Assembly (NCBI GenBank): GCA_963836015.1
Contig: CAWIIF010000004.1
Span: 620,001 to 684,000 of the forward strand
Direction of reading: 5' to 3'
Origin: CAWCDJ01 sp963836015
GTDB lineage: Bacteria > Acidobacteriota > Terriglobia > Bryobacterales > Bryobacteraceae
Length of the DNA stretch: 64,000 nucleotides
The notes under the pieces were generated by a model. That model was not told the origin of the DNA. It did no database searches and worked only from the letters and a program-made list of their open reading frames with translations. Both the position numbers and the translations under genes were made by a program. This document shows positions 25,474 through 35,010 of this stretch, in pieces; positions within the stretch are counted from its first letter, which is position 1; every line of letters begins with the position of its first letter.

Positions 25474-26254
25474 CGCCGCAATCTTGCTCTGGTGCTGCCT
25501 CGCCGCCGGACCGGCAACCGCGCAGGCAACCCGCGAGGGAGCCCATCCGCCCCCCGGCTACACCCTCCAGTGGGTGGACGACTTCAACGGCACCGCGCTC
25601 GACCAATCCCGCTGGATGTACCGCACCGATGTGAAAGCCGAAAGCTCCCAGCGCCCGGAAAACGTTTCGGTCGAGGGCGGGGAACTGGTCATCGAGATGA
25701 AGAAACAGCCGGATCGCGGCAAGGCTTACACCGGTGGCGGCGTCATCAGCAAGCAGCGCTTCCGTTATGGCTACTACGAAGCGCGCGTGAAGATGTTCGG
25801 CGGCTCCGGTTGGCATCAGGCGGTCTGGGCGATGTCCGCGTCCGACGGCTCCACCACCTATCCCGAATCGATGCGCACCGAGATCGACGGCATGGAGTTC
25901 GATTCCGCGACGCCCGCCAAAGGGCACATGGGGCTGATCGTGTGGCAGGGTCCTGGGAAGAGCCACAGCCTGACCTGTTCGCCGGGTGTTTACCAAACTG
26001 CCTTGGGTTTCGACGCCACCGAAGGCTTCCACACCTACGGGTTCGAATGGACCGAAAAGAGCATCGCCTGGTATCTGGATGGCGACCGCCGCTGTGTGCT
26101 GGAGTATCCGCCTTCGGCCGGTGAACATGACCGCACCAACCTCTGGCTGACAGCCCTGGGCTATGAGCGGGGCGGCAAAATCGACGACTCCCGATTGCCC
26201 GGCCGTATGCTCGTGGATTTCGCGGCCTTCTATTCCAAGGAGGCCGCACAGTGA
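25463..26254 (+). CDS. GH16-family glycoside hydrolase, secreted
   Basis: 263 residues from ATG 25463, overlapping the upstream gene by 11 bases. Signal peptide at residues 1-20 (LLWCCLAAGPATAQA). The jelly-roll fold shows LQWVDDFNGTALDQSRW, GGGVISKQRFRYGYYEARVKM and the catalytic ExDxxE motif in TEIDGMEFD, where the first Glu is the nucleophile and the last the acid/base. GH16 enzymes cut beta-1,3/1,4-glucans, galactans or xyloglucans. Together with the GH31 enzyme it may attack a xyloglucan- or laminarin-like polymer. Confidence 0.9.
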   Translation: MRIDAAILLWCCLAAGPATAQATREGAHPPPGYTLQWVDDFNGTALDQSRWMYRTDVKAESSQRPENVSVEGGELVIEMKKQPDRGKAYTGGGVISKQRFRYGYYEARVKMFGGSGWHQAVWAMSASDGSTTYPESMRTEIDGMEFDSATPAKGHMGLIVWQGPGKSHSLTCSPGVYQTALGFDATEGFHTYGFEWTEKSIAWYLDGDRRCVLEYPPSAGEHDRTNLWLTALGYERGGKIDDSRLPGRMLVDFAAFYSKEAAQ

Positions 26255-28412
26255 GGAAGTGCCTGCTATGGTTGCTGCTCCTCGCGGGCGTTGCCACGGG
26301 AGCGGACTCCCTGGTCCTGACCGCCGGTGACACACGCTTGACGATCGTACGCGAAACCATGGGAATCGGCCTCGAAGTGCACGGTGCGGCTACCGCCGGC
26401 GTGCATCCCGAGGGCGGCCTCCTCCTGGGCGATCCCGATCATCCCGAGGTGGCCCGCCTGGCCGGCGAATCCTTCGACGCGCAGGGGCACGCCGTGCTCC
26501 ATGTGCGTACCGCGTCCGGAAAAACCGCGCGTGTGACTGTGAGTTTGACGCCCAACCAGGCCGATTTCGTGGTCCTCCCGGGCGAGCCGCAAGCCGTCCT
26601 CATGCGTCTGGCTCCCGCGCAGCCCGGCTACGGCCTCGGCGATCACGCCGTCGTCGGGCGGCCGGCCTTCGATACCGACATCACCGGCTACAGCAACGAC
26701 CAGTTCCTCTCCGGCGCCGGCCTGACTCGCATGGTGTCGAACTTCGTCATCTACCCGAAACAGAAATTCGCCTTTCTGGTCTGGGATCCGCAGGTCAAGA
26801 TCGTCCGCAGCACCGCGTCGGAATGCACCCAGGGAGCGCGGCGCGTGGAGGGCGAGGTGCGTTTTTCCATCTTCACCGGCTCGCCCCGCGAGATCTACCG
26901 CCAGTTTCTGCAGTCGCGCAACCAGTTCGGCTACCCCGTCTTCAAGCCGAAGTACGAGTTCTTCGGGGTCGGATGGGAGGCCTTCGGCGCTCTCGCCTGG
27001 GATACCAATCAGCGGACCGTGAAGGAAAACGTGGATCGCTTCCTGGCGGCCGGATATCCCCTGGCCTGGATGGTGGTGGGCTCCGGCTTCTGGCCGCACG
27101 AGGGCGATCGATTCCACGAAACCACCAGCTTCGGGCTTTATGACAAAACGCTCTACCCCGACCCCGCGAGCTTCATCGCGCACTTCCATTCCAAAGGCCT
27201 GAAGTTCTTCCAGGGCCTCCGGACCACCTTCATTACCGACGGCCCGTTCAGCGCCGAAGGAGTCAAAGACCGATATTTCGTCGAACAGAACGGACAGGCG
27301 CAGGTATTTCAGTTCGGTTGGCCGAAAAGTCCCACTTACTTTCTCGACTGGACTAAGCCTCAGGCTGTAACCTGGTATGCCGATCTCGTCCGCCGCTGGA
27401 CGGCCTTCGGCGTCGATGGCTTCAAGGAAGACGTCTACGGCTTCGGCAAGTATCAACTAGGCGACGACAAGCTGGATCCCGTCAACCGGGCGCTGATGCG
27501 CGAAGGGTTGTATGTCATGGGCCGCAACAACTACCTGGGCTCGCCCGCCGACCTGCACCGCATCAACGATTTCAACTACGACCAGAACCAGGATCGCGGT
27601 CCGGTCAACGCCCTTGCCCTGGCGTACTCTGGCCTTCCGCTGGTCTATCCCGATATCGTCGGCGGTACCTTCGGCGAGCGCCGTTTCAACCTCGAAGTTA
27701 CACCCAGAATGCGCACTTACATGATGCGCAACGCGCAATGGGCCTCACTCCATTCTTCGATGAGCATGGGCCAGGGCCCGTGGACCATGGGCGATCCCCA
27801 GGTTGAGCAGGTGATGCTCGAGGCCGCCCGCCTTCATGCCCGACTGCAGCCTTATCTCTATACCCAGGCCGTGCGCTTCTATCTCGACGGCTACCCCTGG
27901 ACCATGGCGCCGCTCCCGGTCGCTTTTCCCGACGATCCCCAGGTCTACGGCCGTGAAAACCAGACCGTCCGCGGCTTCGAGTGGATGATCGGCGATGCGC
28001 TGCTGGCCGCGCCTCTCTACGGCAACGATTACGAAACCGCGCAAACGCGCGATGTGTATCTACCGGGAGGCACCTGGATCGACTACGACACCGGTCAACA
28101 TTACCAGGGCCCCCGGTTACTCCATAACTTCGCCCTTCCGTTGGGGAAGACCCCCTGTTTGTCGGCGGCACCGGAATCGTCGCCGAGAAGAGCGGCGTCG
28201 GCGTGGTGGCGAGAATTTATCCGATAGCCTCGCACGCCGAGACTTTCTTCATCGACCGTGATGGCGTGACCCGCACCACCGTCCGCCTGAACGTCTCGGA
28301 TTGGAAGAACGTCACGGTGACGGCCCTCGGCGGGCGTCCCGTGACCGGCCAGTGGCGTCGGAACGCCTTCGAATTCGTGATCGTCCCGGGTGAAACTTAC
28401 GAGCTCCGTTAA
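26251..28412 (+). CDS. GH31-family alpha-glycosidase, secreted, interrupted by one frameshift
   Basis: Starts at GTG 26251, overlapping the GH16 stop by 4 bases. Signal peptide LLWLLLLAGVATGA. The catalytic TIM barrel shows YEFFGVGWEAF, PLAWMVVGSGFWPHEGDRF, GVDGFKEDVYGFGKY (Asp of KED is the expected nucleophile) and RNAQWASLHSSMSMGQGPW. The frame is lost in a 5-C run at 28151-28155: as written it ends at 28227, while the expected C-terminus (LFVGGTGIVAEKSG, VVARIYPIASHAETFF, IVPGETYELR) continues in the -1 frame to 28412. One added C restores a product of about 720 residues. Alpha-xylosidase or alpha-glucosidase activity is likely. Confidence 0.85.
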
Positions 28413-29694
28413 CCCAGTAACGGCTGCTGCCGGCATCTCCCCGAGGACCCGGCGGATCCGGCGGTGGATCGTCGTGCTGCTGTTCCTCTCCACGGTGATC
28501 AACTACATGGATCGCCAGAATCTGTCGATCCTGGCGCGCACGATTCAGGCCGACCTGCACATCTCCGATATCCAATACAGCAACGTGGTGCAGGCCTTTC
28601 TGCTGGCTTACACACTGAGTTACCTCCTCGCCGGACGCCTCACGGACCGTTTGGGCACGCGCGTCAGCATGGCGGTGTTCATCGTCTGGTGGTCGGTCGC
28701 CGACATGCTTACCTCGCTCAGTCGCAGCGTGTGGATGCTCGGCGGCTTCCGTTTTCTTCTGGGGATCGGCGAGCCGGGAAACTATACCGCCGCACCCAAA
28801 GCGGTGGCCGAGTGGTTCGCACCCAAGCAGCGGGCGCTGGTGATCGGCATTTATACGGCCGGTGCGACTCTGGGCGCGACCATCGCGCCGCCGGTTATCG
28901 CTTTCCTCGCGTCGCGCTTCAGTTGGCACATCGTTTTCCTGTGCACCGGCAGTCTCGGCCTGTGCTGGGTCGTTCCGTGGCTGTGGACCTATCGCCGCCC
29001 CGAGGAGCATCCCCTCGTCGGCGCGGAAGACCTCCGGCTGATTCGCGCCGGCAGCGAACAGGCCGCTGTCGCCCCGGCCGGGAATCCGTGGCGCGAGGCC
29101 CTGCGCTCGCGCGAGACCTGGCTGCTCACGATCTCCAGGCTCCTCACGGACCCTGTCTGGTACTTCTACCTGTTCTGGTTCCCCAAATATCTGGGCGATG
29201 CCCGCGGCATGACGCTGCTACAAGTCGGCCGCATCGCCTGGATCGTCTACCTCGCGGCCGATGTCGGCTGCATCCTCGGCGGCCTGCTCTCCGGCAAGTT
29301 GATTCAGCGCGGCTTCGCGCCTGCCGCCAGCCGTGTGCGGGTCATGGCGATCGCTGCTGTCCTATTGCCCCTCAGCCCGCTGGTGCCGCGTGTTTCCAGC
29401 CCGCTGCTCGCGGTCATGATCGCCGCCACCGCGGCGTTTGCCCACCTGGCGTGGCAGACTTCCCTCAGCACCCTCGTGGTGGATCTCTATCCCAAGCGCA
29501 TCGTTGGAACAGTGTTCGGAATTGTGGCCGCCGGCAGCGGCCTGGGCGGCATGATTTCTACGAACCTCATCGGCCACCTGGTCACGCACTACTCATATAC
29601 ACCCGTTTTCATCGGCATGGGCTTCCTGCACCCGTTGGCGTTCCTGCTGATCCGGACGCTGCGAAAGGGCCGGCCCGCCTCGCATTCCGTTTAG
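28390..29694 (+). CDS. MFS transporter, hexuronate/anion:cation symporter type
   Basis: 434 residues from GTG 28390, overlapping the restored end of the GH31 gene by 23 bases. Twelve hydrophobic segments; the first carries the STVINYMDRQNLSILA segment characteristic of the ACS subfamily (ExuT, GudP). The MFS signature between helices 2 and 3 reads GRLTDRLGTRVS, and RFLLGIGEPGNYTAAPKAVAEWF marks helices 4-5. Likely imports hexuronates or related sugar acids released by the upstream hydrolases. Last gene of the locus; no clear terminator is visible after it. Confidence 0.9.
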   Translation: MKLTSSVNPVTAAAGISPRTRRIRRWIVVLLFLSTVINYMDRQNLSILARTIQADLHISDIQYSNVVQAFLLAYTLSYLLAGRLTDRLGTRVSMAVFIVWWSVADMLTSLSRSVWMLGGFRFLLGIGEPGNYTAAPKAVAEWFAPKQRALVIGIYTAGATLGATIAPPVIAFLASRFSWHIVFLCTGSLGLCWVVPWLWTYRRPEEHPLVGAEDLRLIRAGSEQAAVAPAGNPWREALRSRETWLLTISRLLTDPVWYFYLFWFPKYLGDARGMTLLQVGRIAWIVYLAADVGCILGGLLSGKLIQRGFAPAASRVRVMAIAAVLLPLSPLVPRVSSPLLAVMIAATAAFAHLAWQTSLSTLVVDLYPKRIVGTVFGIVAAGSGLGGMISTNLIGHLVTHYSYTPVFIGMGFLHPLAFLLIRTLRKGRPASHSV

Positions 29695-30110
29695 AGCGGA
29701 ACCAATCGGCGTTGTGCCTTTGCTGAGGCGCCCGACCATCATCTTCGGCCGAGTTTGCCAAACGCAGGGCGACGGACGGGTCTATCGAGCAAATGGTCGT
29801 GTACGTCGCCGAACCAAGGTACGAGACCTTACGCTCCGGAGATTTTCGAGACTGTGGACCGTTTATGGGTCCTAATCCGGTTCCGAGCCTACATGGTCAT
29901 TCTCCCGGTGCGGCAAATCGCCCGCGCTTTTCAGAACGCGTGCTCACCAGTAGCCACATTCATGAGACGAATGCCCAACGTGAACAGCAACTTCCAACGT
30001 GATAGATACGGTTCTCAGGGAAACGGCCAGTGGATCCCACAGATTCTCCGTTTCAACCAGCGTCGCCGCGCCGTGGGCATAAACACGCTATACTGCTGAT
30101 TCAAGCGAAC
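29695..30110. other. Intergenic stretch at the left edge of the accessory island
   Basis: 416 bases without a convincing gene. Open frames here have no recognisable motif or ribosome site. A TATACT box at 30089-30094 lies 17 bases before the DGQHR gene start and may be its -10 element, giving a very short leader; no good -35 box is seen. Base composition falls from the high-GC flank towards the island. Confidence 0.5.
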
Positions 30111-31091
30111 ATGGCCTACCATCGCAGCGCAGAACCCCACCGATTTTCCGTTAGCCTCGTGACTCAAGGGCGGCACCGATTCTACACGCTGACCCTGCCG
30201 AGCGACGTACTGGCGAACACGTGTTATGTGACCAGCCGGGACGCCGACCCGAAAGCCGGTTTCCAGCGTGTGTTGGATAAGAAACGGGCACAACAGATCG
30301 CCGATTACATTGATGTCGGGCTCGGGACCATACCCACGTCGATCATCTTGTCAGCACAAAAGTCAGCTGAGTTGAAGGTGATTGGGAAGGGGAAGACGCT
30401 TCAGTTTCAAGATCATCCCAAGGCATTCTTGATTCTCGATGGACAGCATCGTGTCTTCGGATTCTCCCTCGCAAAGACTTCGTTGCGGGTCCCTGTAGTT
30501 ATCTATAACAACCTCTCGCCGCGTGACGAGTCGAGCTTATTCATAGATATCAACACCAAACAACGACCGGTACCGAATGAACTCCTCTTGGACATCAAGA
30601 AACTGGCGGAATACGAAACTGGTGATGAGAGCTTAATGGGCGAGGTGTTCGACCGTTTTCATTCAGATCCAGGGAGCGCTTTGATAGGCTTGATGACTCC
30701 TCACGAAAGATCCGGGTCAAAGATCTCCAGAGTGACTTTCAATGCCGGCTTGAAGCCTCTGCTGGAGATTTTTTCCGGCAGTGAGGTGGAAGAGATTTTC
30801 GGTGCCCTGAATGCCTATTTCACCGCGTTCATCGAGGGAACCAAGCAACTTACGACGGGCAGCGTCATAACAAGATCGACGGTGTTTAGGGCGGCGATGC
30901 TGCTGTTCAAGGATGCGGCGCAGAGGGTTCAGGACCGCTATGGCAAGGCCTACACCGCTGAACATTTTTCGGAGATCCTCGAGCCCATGTTCAGCCGAAC
31001 AAAGATCAACTCCATCAAACATCCGGGCAATAGCCCGCGAGAACTCTACGAGGAGTTCGTCAAGGCCCTGAAAGTCAATTTCACATTATGA
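30111..31091 (+). CDS. DGQHR-domain protein (DndB-like)
   Basis: 326 residues from ATG 30111; the longer open frame from 30030 lacks conserved sequence. The signature DGQHR is at residues 110-114 (FLILDGQHRVFGFSLA), preceded by VLDKKRAQQIADYID and followed by SSLFIDINTKQRPV, the usual order for the DGQHR/DndB family. In dnd loci DndB represses or modulates DNA phosphorothioation; free-standing members occur widely in defence islands with unknown roles. Here no dnd genes are present. It overlaps the following gene by 4 bases (ATGA), so the two products are probably made in fixed ratio. Confidence 0.85.
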   Translation: MAYHRSAEPHRFSVSLVTQGRHRFYTLTLPSDVLANTCYVTSRDADPKAGFQRVLDKKRAQQIADYIDVGLGTIPTSIILSAQKSAELKVIGKGKTLQFQDHPKAFLILDGQHRVFGFSLAKTSLRVPVVIYNNLSPRDESSLFIDINTKQRPVPNELLLDIKKLAEYETGDESLMGEVFDRFHSDPGSALIGLMTPHERSGSKISRVTFNAGLKPLLEIFSGSEVEEIFGALNAYFTAFIEGTKQLTTGSVITRSTVFRAAMLLFKDAAQRVQDRYGKAYTAEHFSEILEPMFSRTKINSIKHPGNSPRELYEEFVKALKVNFTL

Positions 31092-32071
31092 ACGAGGTTT
31101 CGCCTCTGGCTGAAGCTTTACGGCCCTTCTGGCTCGCGGGTCTTAATGATGTGTCCGGTCATCAGCGAAAGGAACTGAAGGGGTGGATCAACGACGAGAA
31201 CTTTCAGGTCTACGAAGCGCCGACGGAATCGTCATTCACCCTGAATGTGGCTGAGCCACTGCCTGTGCTTCAAGCGTATGCCGCGGAAATAAGCCGTATA
31301 TCTATCGCTAGCGTTGAGTCAATGGCGAGCATTCTTGCCACACCCCCGAGTAAGAAGTCCGTGGCCTGGCTGATAATTCAAACGTATTATGCAGCGTTCT
31401 TTGCAGCGCACACCATTACTCGGACATTAGGCACGAGTTGCCTTCCACTTGAACCGATTCAGTTACGTTCTGTGACTAAGATCTCGACCGTGTTTGGACA
31501 ACGGCCCGCGAGCCCTATCGGAGGTGGACTCTATAAAGTCGTTTTCGACCCGGCGAAGGGGAAGGTTCAATGTTCGCAGATCAAGAGCATGAAAGCCGGG
31601 CCACACGAAGCCTTTTGGAAGCTGTTTTGCGAGAGACTCGATGATGTCGCCGCCAAGCTCTTAGAGTTGCCGGCGCTTACTGCGAAGACAGCACAGGGCA
31701 CATCGAGCAAACTGAGCGAAATTAGCAGCAATCTACGCTTCAACAATTCTGCTCTTGCTTCATGGCTTTCTACCGTCCGAAATCGGGTAAATTATGATCA
31801 CATCTGGGCGACGTGGTATCCCTACTCCCAGCGACAAGCATATTATGATGAGCTTGTTCGGCATGTTGACGACTGGCAGCTAGATCCGATGGCAATCGAT
31901 CTGGTGTCGCATCAGGGTAAGGACTTGCGCCGGTTTCAAGCGACCTGCAATGCCATAATCGCTCTAAGTCAGAACAGCGCAGAAGACATGGCGAAGCGAT
32001 GTACCGGGGGAAAGTCCTTTCATGAATTCGGATCACTTGCCTTTCGACGGCTCCTTCGTCAGTCTATCTGA
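31088..32071 (+). CDS. Unknown protein with HEPN-like motifs, coupled to the DGQHR gene
   Basis: 327 residues, cytosolic, no signal or membrane segment. Two features recall HEPN ribonuclease domains: an IIQTYYAAFFAAHTITR helix (residues 97-112), like the YYAMFHAA helix of HEPN/MNT proteins, and a later helix with R231-N232-x5-H238 (VRNRVNYDH), which fits the HEPN R-polar-x4-6-H catalytic motif. The distance between the two (about 120 residues) is long for HEPN, so an insertion or a different fold is possible. The 4-base overlap with the DGQHR gene argues for a two-component module, with toxin/effector and DNA- or protein-sensing partner as one hypothesis. I do not recognise the full-length family. 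Confidence 0.6.
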   Translation: MNEVSPLAEALRPFWLAGLNDVSGHQRKELKGWINDENFQVYEAPTESSFTLNVAEPLPVLQAYAAEISRISIASVESMASILATPPSKKSVAWLIIQTYYAAFFAAHTITRTLGTSCLPLEPIQLRSVTKISTVFGQRPASPIGGGLYKVVFDPAKGKVQCSQIKSMKAGPHEAFWKLFCERLDDVAAKLLELPALTAKTAQGTSSKLSEISSNLRFNNSALASWLSTVRNRVNYDHIWATWYPYSQRQAYYDELVRHVDDWQLDPMAIDLVSHQGKDLRRFQATCNAIIALSQNSAEDMAKRCTGGKSFHEFGSLAFRRLLRQSI

Positions 32072-32240
32072 GAATCTATCGCACCTGTGTATACAGCCGC
32101 GGGAGATCGTCGTGCTTCAAATGCACTGCTGATATGGTCTTTTCCATTCGTCCACTCCGAACCTCACAGACCAGCGCCGGATGCTTGGGACAAATGGCGC
32201 GCTCGCGCAGCCAATGCGTTCGGGAAGCGCAAAAAGTGCT

Positions 32241-32263
32241 TTTGAGCGTGTCGCCGGCTCAAA
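32241..32263 (+). repeat. Inverted repeat just upstream of the group II intron
   Basis: TTTGAGC (32241-32247) and GCTCAAA (32257-32263) can form a 7-base-pair stem with a 9-base loop, ending 31 bases before the proposed intron 5' end. Some bacterial group II introns insert next to hairpins of terminator type; no T-run follows this one. Confidence 0.4.
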
Positions 32264-32808
32264 CGGGGCACATCTTGGGGATTAGGAACGAAAAGTGTGC
32301 GTCCAGCGAAGGCTGGCATGAACAGTGGGTGAAAGTCCCATCGGGGTAAAAGTTCAAAGCCCCGTAGCTTGAGTAGCAGGAAGGAAGGAAACTGAAAATC
32401 CTGAAGCCTATTGACAAAGCCATCTAAAAGGATGGTGAGCGAGCCGCCGGGCCGTAACGCAAGTGAACCCATATGGCCTCGAAAGTACTGCACCCCGAAG
32501 GCCGAGCCCTCACTTCTCGGGCGAAGGCAGCATGGAGCGTCGCAAGGACTGATGCGGCGAAACACTTCGGCGGGGTTGGTAGGGACAGCACGGTGACAAG
32601 GTCATGCTAAGCAACTGGAGAAACCCTCCTCGTCCCGTCGAGAAATCGGCGGAGCAGGGAAGCCGTATAACCGGCAGCACCGGGAAGTCGGTGGACGACG
32701 AGAGGGATTCGGCTGGGTCTGTAGTAGCGAGGAAGCGGGGTAACGTCCGTGGAGCGAAGAGGCCCTGCTGTTTGTAACGGCTCTAACAAAACGGGAGGCA
32801 AGGGTGAA

Positions 32809-34115
32809 ATGATAAAAGCGCCCATCAGTTTGCAGGACCTGAGAAGGAGTCTATATGTCAAGGCGAAGGCAGAACCGCCTTGGCGTTTCTGGGGACTATA
32901 CGTCCACGTCTGCAAGATGGAGACTTTGCGGGAAGCCTACCGGATGGCGAGAAGTAACGACGGGGCACCAGGTATTGATGGGGTCACGTTCGAGGCCATC
33001 GAGGAAAGCGGCGCGGAGAGTTTTCTCGGGCAGATTCGGGAGGAATTAGTCAGCAACACGTATCGGCCCATGCGGGCACGGAAGAAGGAAATTCCCAAGG
33101 ATGGGGGCAAGAAAGTCCGCGTCCTGTCGATTCCTGCCATCCGTGATCGAGTGGTCCAGGGGGCGTTAAAGCTCATCCTGGAGCCGATCTTCGAAGCGGA
33201 TTTCCAACCAGGGTCGTATGGATATCGACCGAAACGGACAGCGCACGAAGCCGTAGCCCGGGTAGCCCAAGGGATTGTCGAGGAGAAGACGCGCATCATT
33301 GATTTGGATCTCAGCGCCTATTTCGATAACGTGCAGCATTCTCTGCTGTTAGAGAAAGTGGCGCGACGGGTCCGAGATGATGAGGTCATGCATTTGCTCA
33401 AGATGATTCTGAAAGCGACCGGGAAGAAAGGCGTTCCCCAAGGCGGGGTGATTTCGCCGTTGCTCAGCAACCTCTATCTGAATGAGGTAGACCGGATGCT
33501 GGAGAAAGCGGTGGACACCACGCGGCGAGGCAAGTACACCAACATCCAATATGCACGTTTTGCGGATGACATGGTGATCTTGATCGACGCCGAACGGCGG
33601 AGTGACTGGCTGGTGAAGGCGGTAAACCGGCGGCTGCGCGAGGAGTTCGCGAAGCTGGGCGTTGCGATCAACGAGGACAAGAGTCGGATGGTAGATCTGA
33701 AAAAGGGAGAGAGCTTTACTTTCCTGGGTTTTGAGTACCGGCGTATCCTGAGCCTTCGGCGGAAGTGGCGGCCTTACTATGCGCCCAAGCTGAAGAAGCG
33801 GACAGCGCTGTTTGAGAAGCTCAGGGAGATCTTCCGACAACACGTCAGCTGGCCCGTTGAGAATGTGATTGCGAAAATCAATCCGATTCTGCGTGGCTGG
33901 GTGAACTACTTTCGGGTCGGACATTCGAGTTCGTGTTTCTTCATGGTCAAACGCTGGGTAGAGAAGAAGGTCGGCAGCATCTGATGCGTACCCGGGGACG
34001 CAAAGGCTTCGGCTGGAAGCGGTGGAGTAGCGAATGGCTGTACGAGCGGCTGGGTTTGTTTAACGACTACCAGTTGCGTCGATGGTCAGGTGTGAAAGTC
34101 GCCCCGGCACGATAG
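32809..34115 (+). pseudogene. ltrA: Group II intron reverse transcriptase/maturase, frameshifted
   Basis: From ATG 32809. RT motifs are clear: GAPGIDGVTFEAIEESG, RPKRTAHEAV, IIDLDLSAYFDNVQHSLL, GVPQGGVISPLLSNLYLNEVD and the catalytic ARFADDMVILID. The maturase end (LRGWVNYFRVGHSSSCFFMVKRW fragment) is reached, but the frame stops at 33984. The conserved tail (RQHLMRTRGRKGFGW, LYERLGLFNDYQ) continues in the -1 frame to 34115, with the shift near 33972. No HNH endonuclease domain is visible, as in many group IIC-like and related bacterial classes. If the shift is real, the intron is probably immobile without help in trans. Confidence 0.85.
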
Positions 34116-34145
34116 GCCCCATAACTCTTGGCACCAAGCAAACAG

Positions 34146-34181
34146 GTGCGCCCAGTGCGGGAAATCCGCACGCTGGGTGCG
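34146..34181 (+). ncRNA. Group II intron domain V hairpin
   Basis: CCCAG-TGCGG, a GAAA tetraloop, then CCGCA, a two-base bulge (CG) and CTGGG: the catalytic hairpin with GNRA loop and 3'-strand bulge. The basal strand carries CGC rather than AGC at the triad position, a variant found in some bacterial introns. Confidence 0.75.
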
Positions 34182-34311
34182 ATGTGGCGGGGGCTGGAAA
34201 CGGGTTCACGGTTTGGCTATTGAGGCACTCCCAACGGAAACGGGGAGCAACAAGCTAGGCCAGACCTTCGGAACACCGCGCCAGTCCTCGACCCGACCGC
34301 CCCAGGATTGA

Positions 34312-34671
34312 TCAACTACCCTGCCGAAAGCGAATGCGATTGCCATCGACGATCCACAGTTCGCTGGTGGGATCCCGGCGGGCCAGTGCCGTCGTCAACC
34401 GCCGAAGATGGACGAGCACGGTCAGTTTGTCCTGGCGTTTGACCCGCAGGACGACGATTCCGGCGTGCTCACCGGGCGGGTATGCCCGGATGTTCGCAAA
34501 GTCCAGGTCCAGCGTTACGAGAATTCGATCCTCGGATCGGCTGGCGCCTGCAACTGTCTCGTCATTGGCGCCAGAAAGGCTCTCATCTGAAACTGTATGC
34601 GCATCATAACCGGCGCTCTTGAGAATCTCGGCTGCTTCGGCGGGGAGATTCTCGTCGATCTTGAATTTCAC
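34312..34671 (-). CDS. DUF5615 PIN-like toxin
   Basis: 119 residues. KFKIDENLPAEAAEILKSAGYDAHTV at the N-terminus and DRILVTLDLDFAN near residue 50 hold the acidic residues of the PIN-like Mut7-C/DUF5615 fold, followed by GIVVLRV. These are the toxin halves of DUF433-linked VapBC-like modules and are presumed ribonucleases. The start overlaps the DUF433 stop by 4 bases. Complete and without frameshift, unlike the HigBA-like pair upstream. Confidence 0.85.
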   Translation of the reverse strand: MKFKIDENLPAEAAEILKSAGYDAHTVSDESLSGANDETVAGASRSEDRILVTLDLDFANIRAYPPGEHAGIVVLRVKRQDKLTVLVHLRRLTTALARRDPTSELWIVDGNRIRFRQGS

Positions 34672-34910
34672 GCTGTGAGCTCGGTTGGCAGGTCGATGGA
34701 GCCCTCGCGAACCAATTCCGCTGCGTATGCAAGGGCTGCATCAATATCCTCAGACTTTATCGGAGGATAGCTCGCAAGGATTTCCGCCCGGGGAACACCG
34801 GCTGCAACATTGTCGAGGATCACAGAGACCATGATCCGAGTGCCCCGGATGCATGCCTTTCCGTGGCATACGGCGGAATTGACGCTGATGCGCTCCTTCC
34901 AATTGTCCAT
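34668..34910 (-). CDS. DUF433 antitoxin
   Basis: 80 residues from ATG 34910; the longer open frame to 35069 runs over unrelated sequence. ISVNSAVCHGKACIRGTRIMVSVILDNVAAG is the DUF433 winged-helix signature (family HPxVCGGKPVIRGTRI). ILASYPPIKSEDIDAALAYAAEL completes the fold. It should bind and neutralise the DUF5615 product and repress the pair. Operon with DUF5615, 4-base overlap. Confidence 0.87.
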   Translation of the reverse strand: MDNWKERISVNSAVCHGKACIRGTRIMVSVILDNVAAGVPRAEILASYPPIKSEDIDAALAYAAELVREGSIDLPTELTA

Positions 34911-35010
34911 CGTTTCGATCTTATCGCGTTCTGACGGGGGCGGTGATGTCGCCGATCCGATTACCCCCGCCATCTCTCTCCCCGTCGCTTTGCTTTGCGT
35001 GCACGGCCGG

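Larger units (their letters stand above)
32295..34220 (+). mobile_element. Group II intron with internal (broken) reverse transcriptase
   Basis: The proposed 5' end is GTGTG at 32295, fitting the GUGYG rule, and is followed by stem-rich sequence of domain I (CCAGCGAAGGCTGG at once). About 510 bases of ribozyme precede the maturase gene at 32809. Domain V is at 34146-34181, and domain VI should follow to an end ...CTAT near 34220. Length about 1.93 kb. Boundaries are from consensus only; exon binding sites were not worked out. The insertion lies between the HEPN-like gene and the DUF433/DUF5615 pair. Confidence 0.8.

Noticed and set aside
29755..30099. 114-codon open frame before the DGQHR gene
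   Set aside because: No conserved segment, no ribosome site, and it overlaps the DGQHR upstream region.
32134..32349. 71-codon open frame
   Set aside because: It crosses the proposed intron 5' end and has no recognisable motif.
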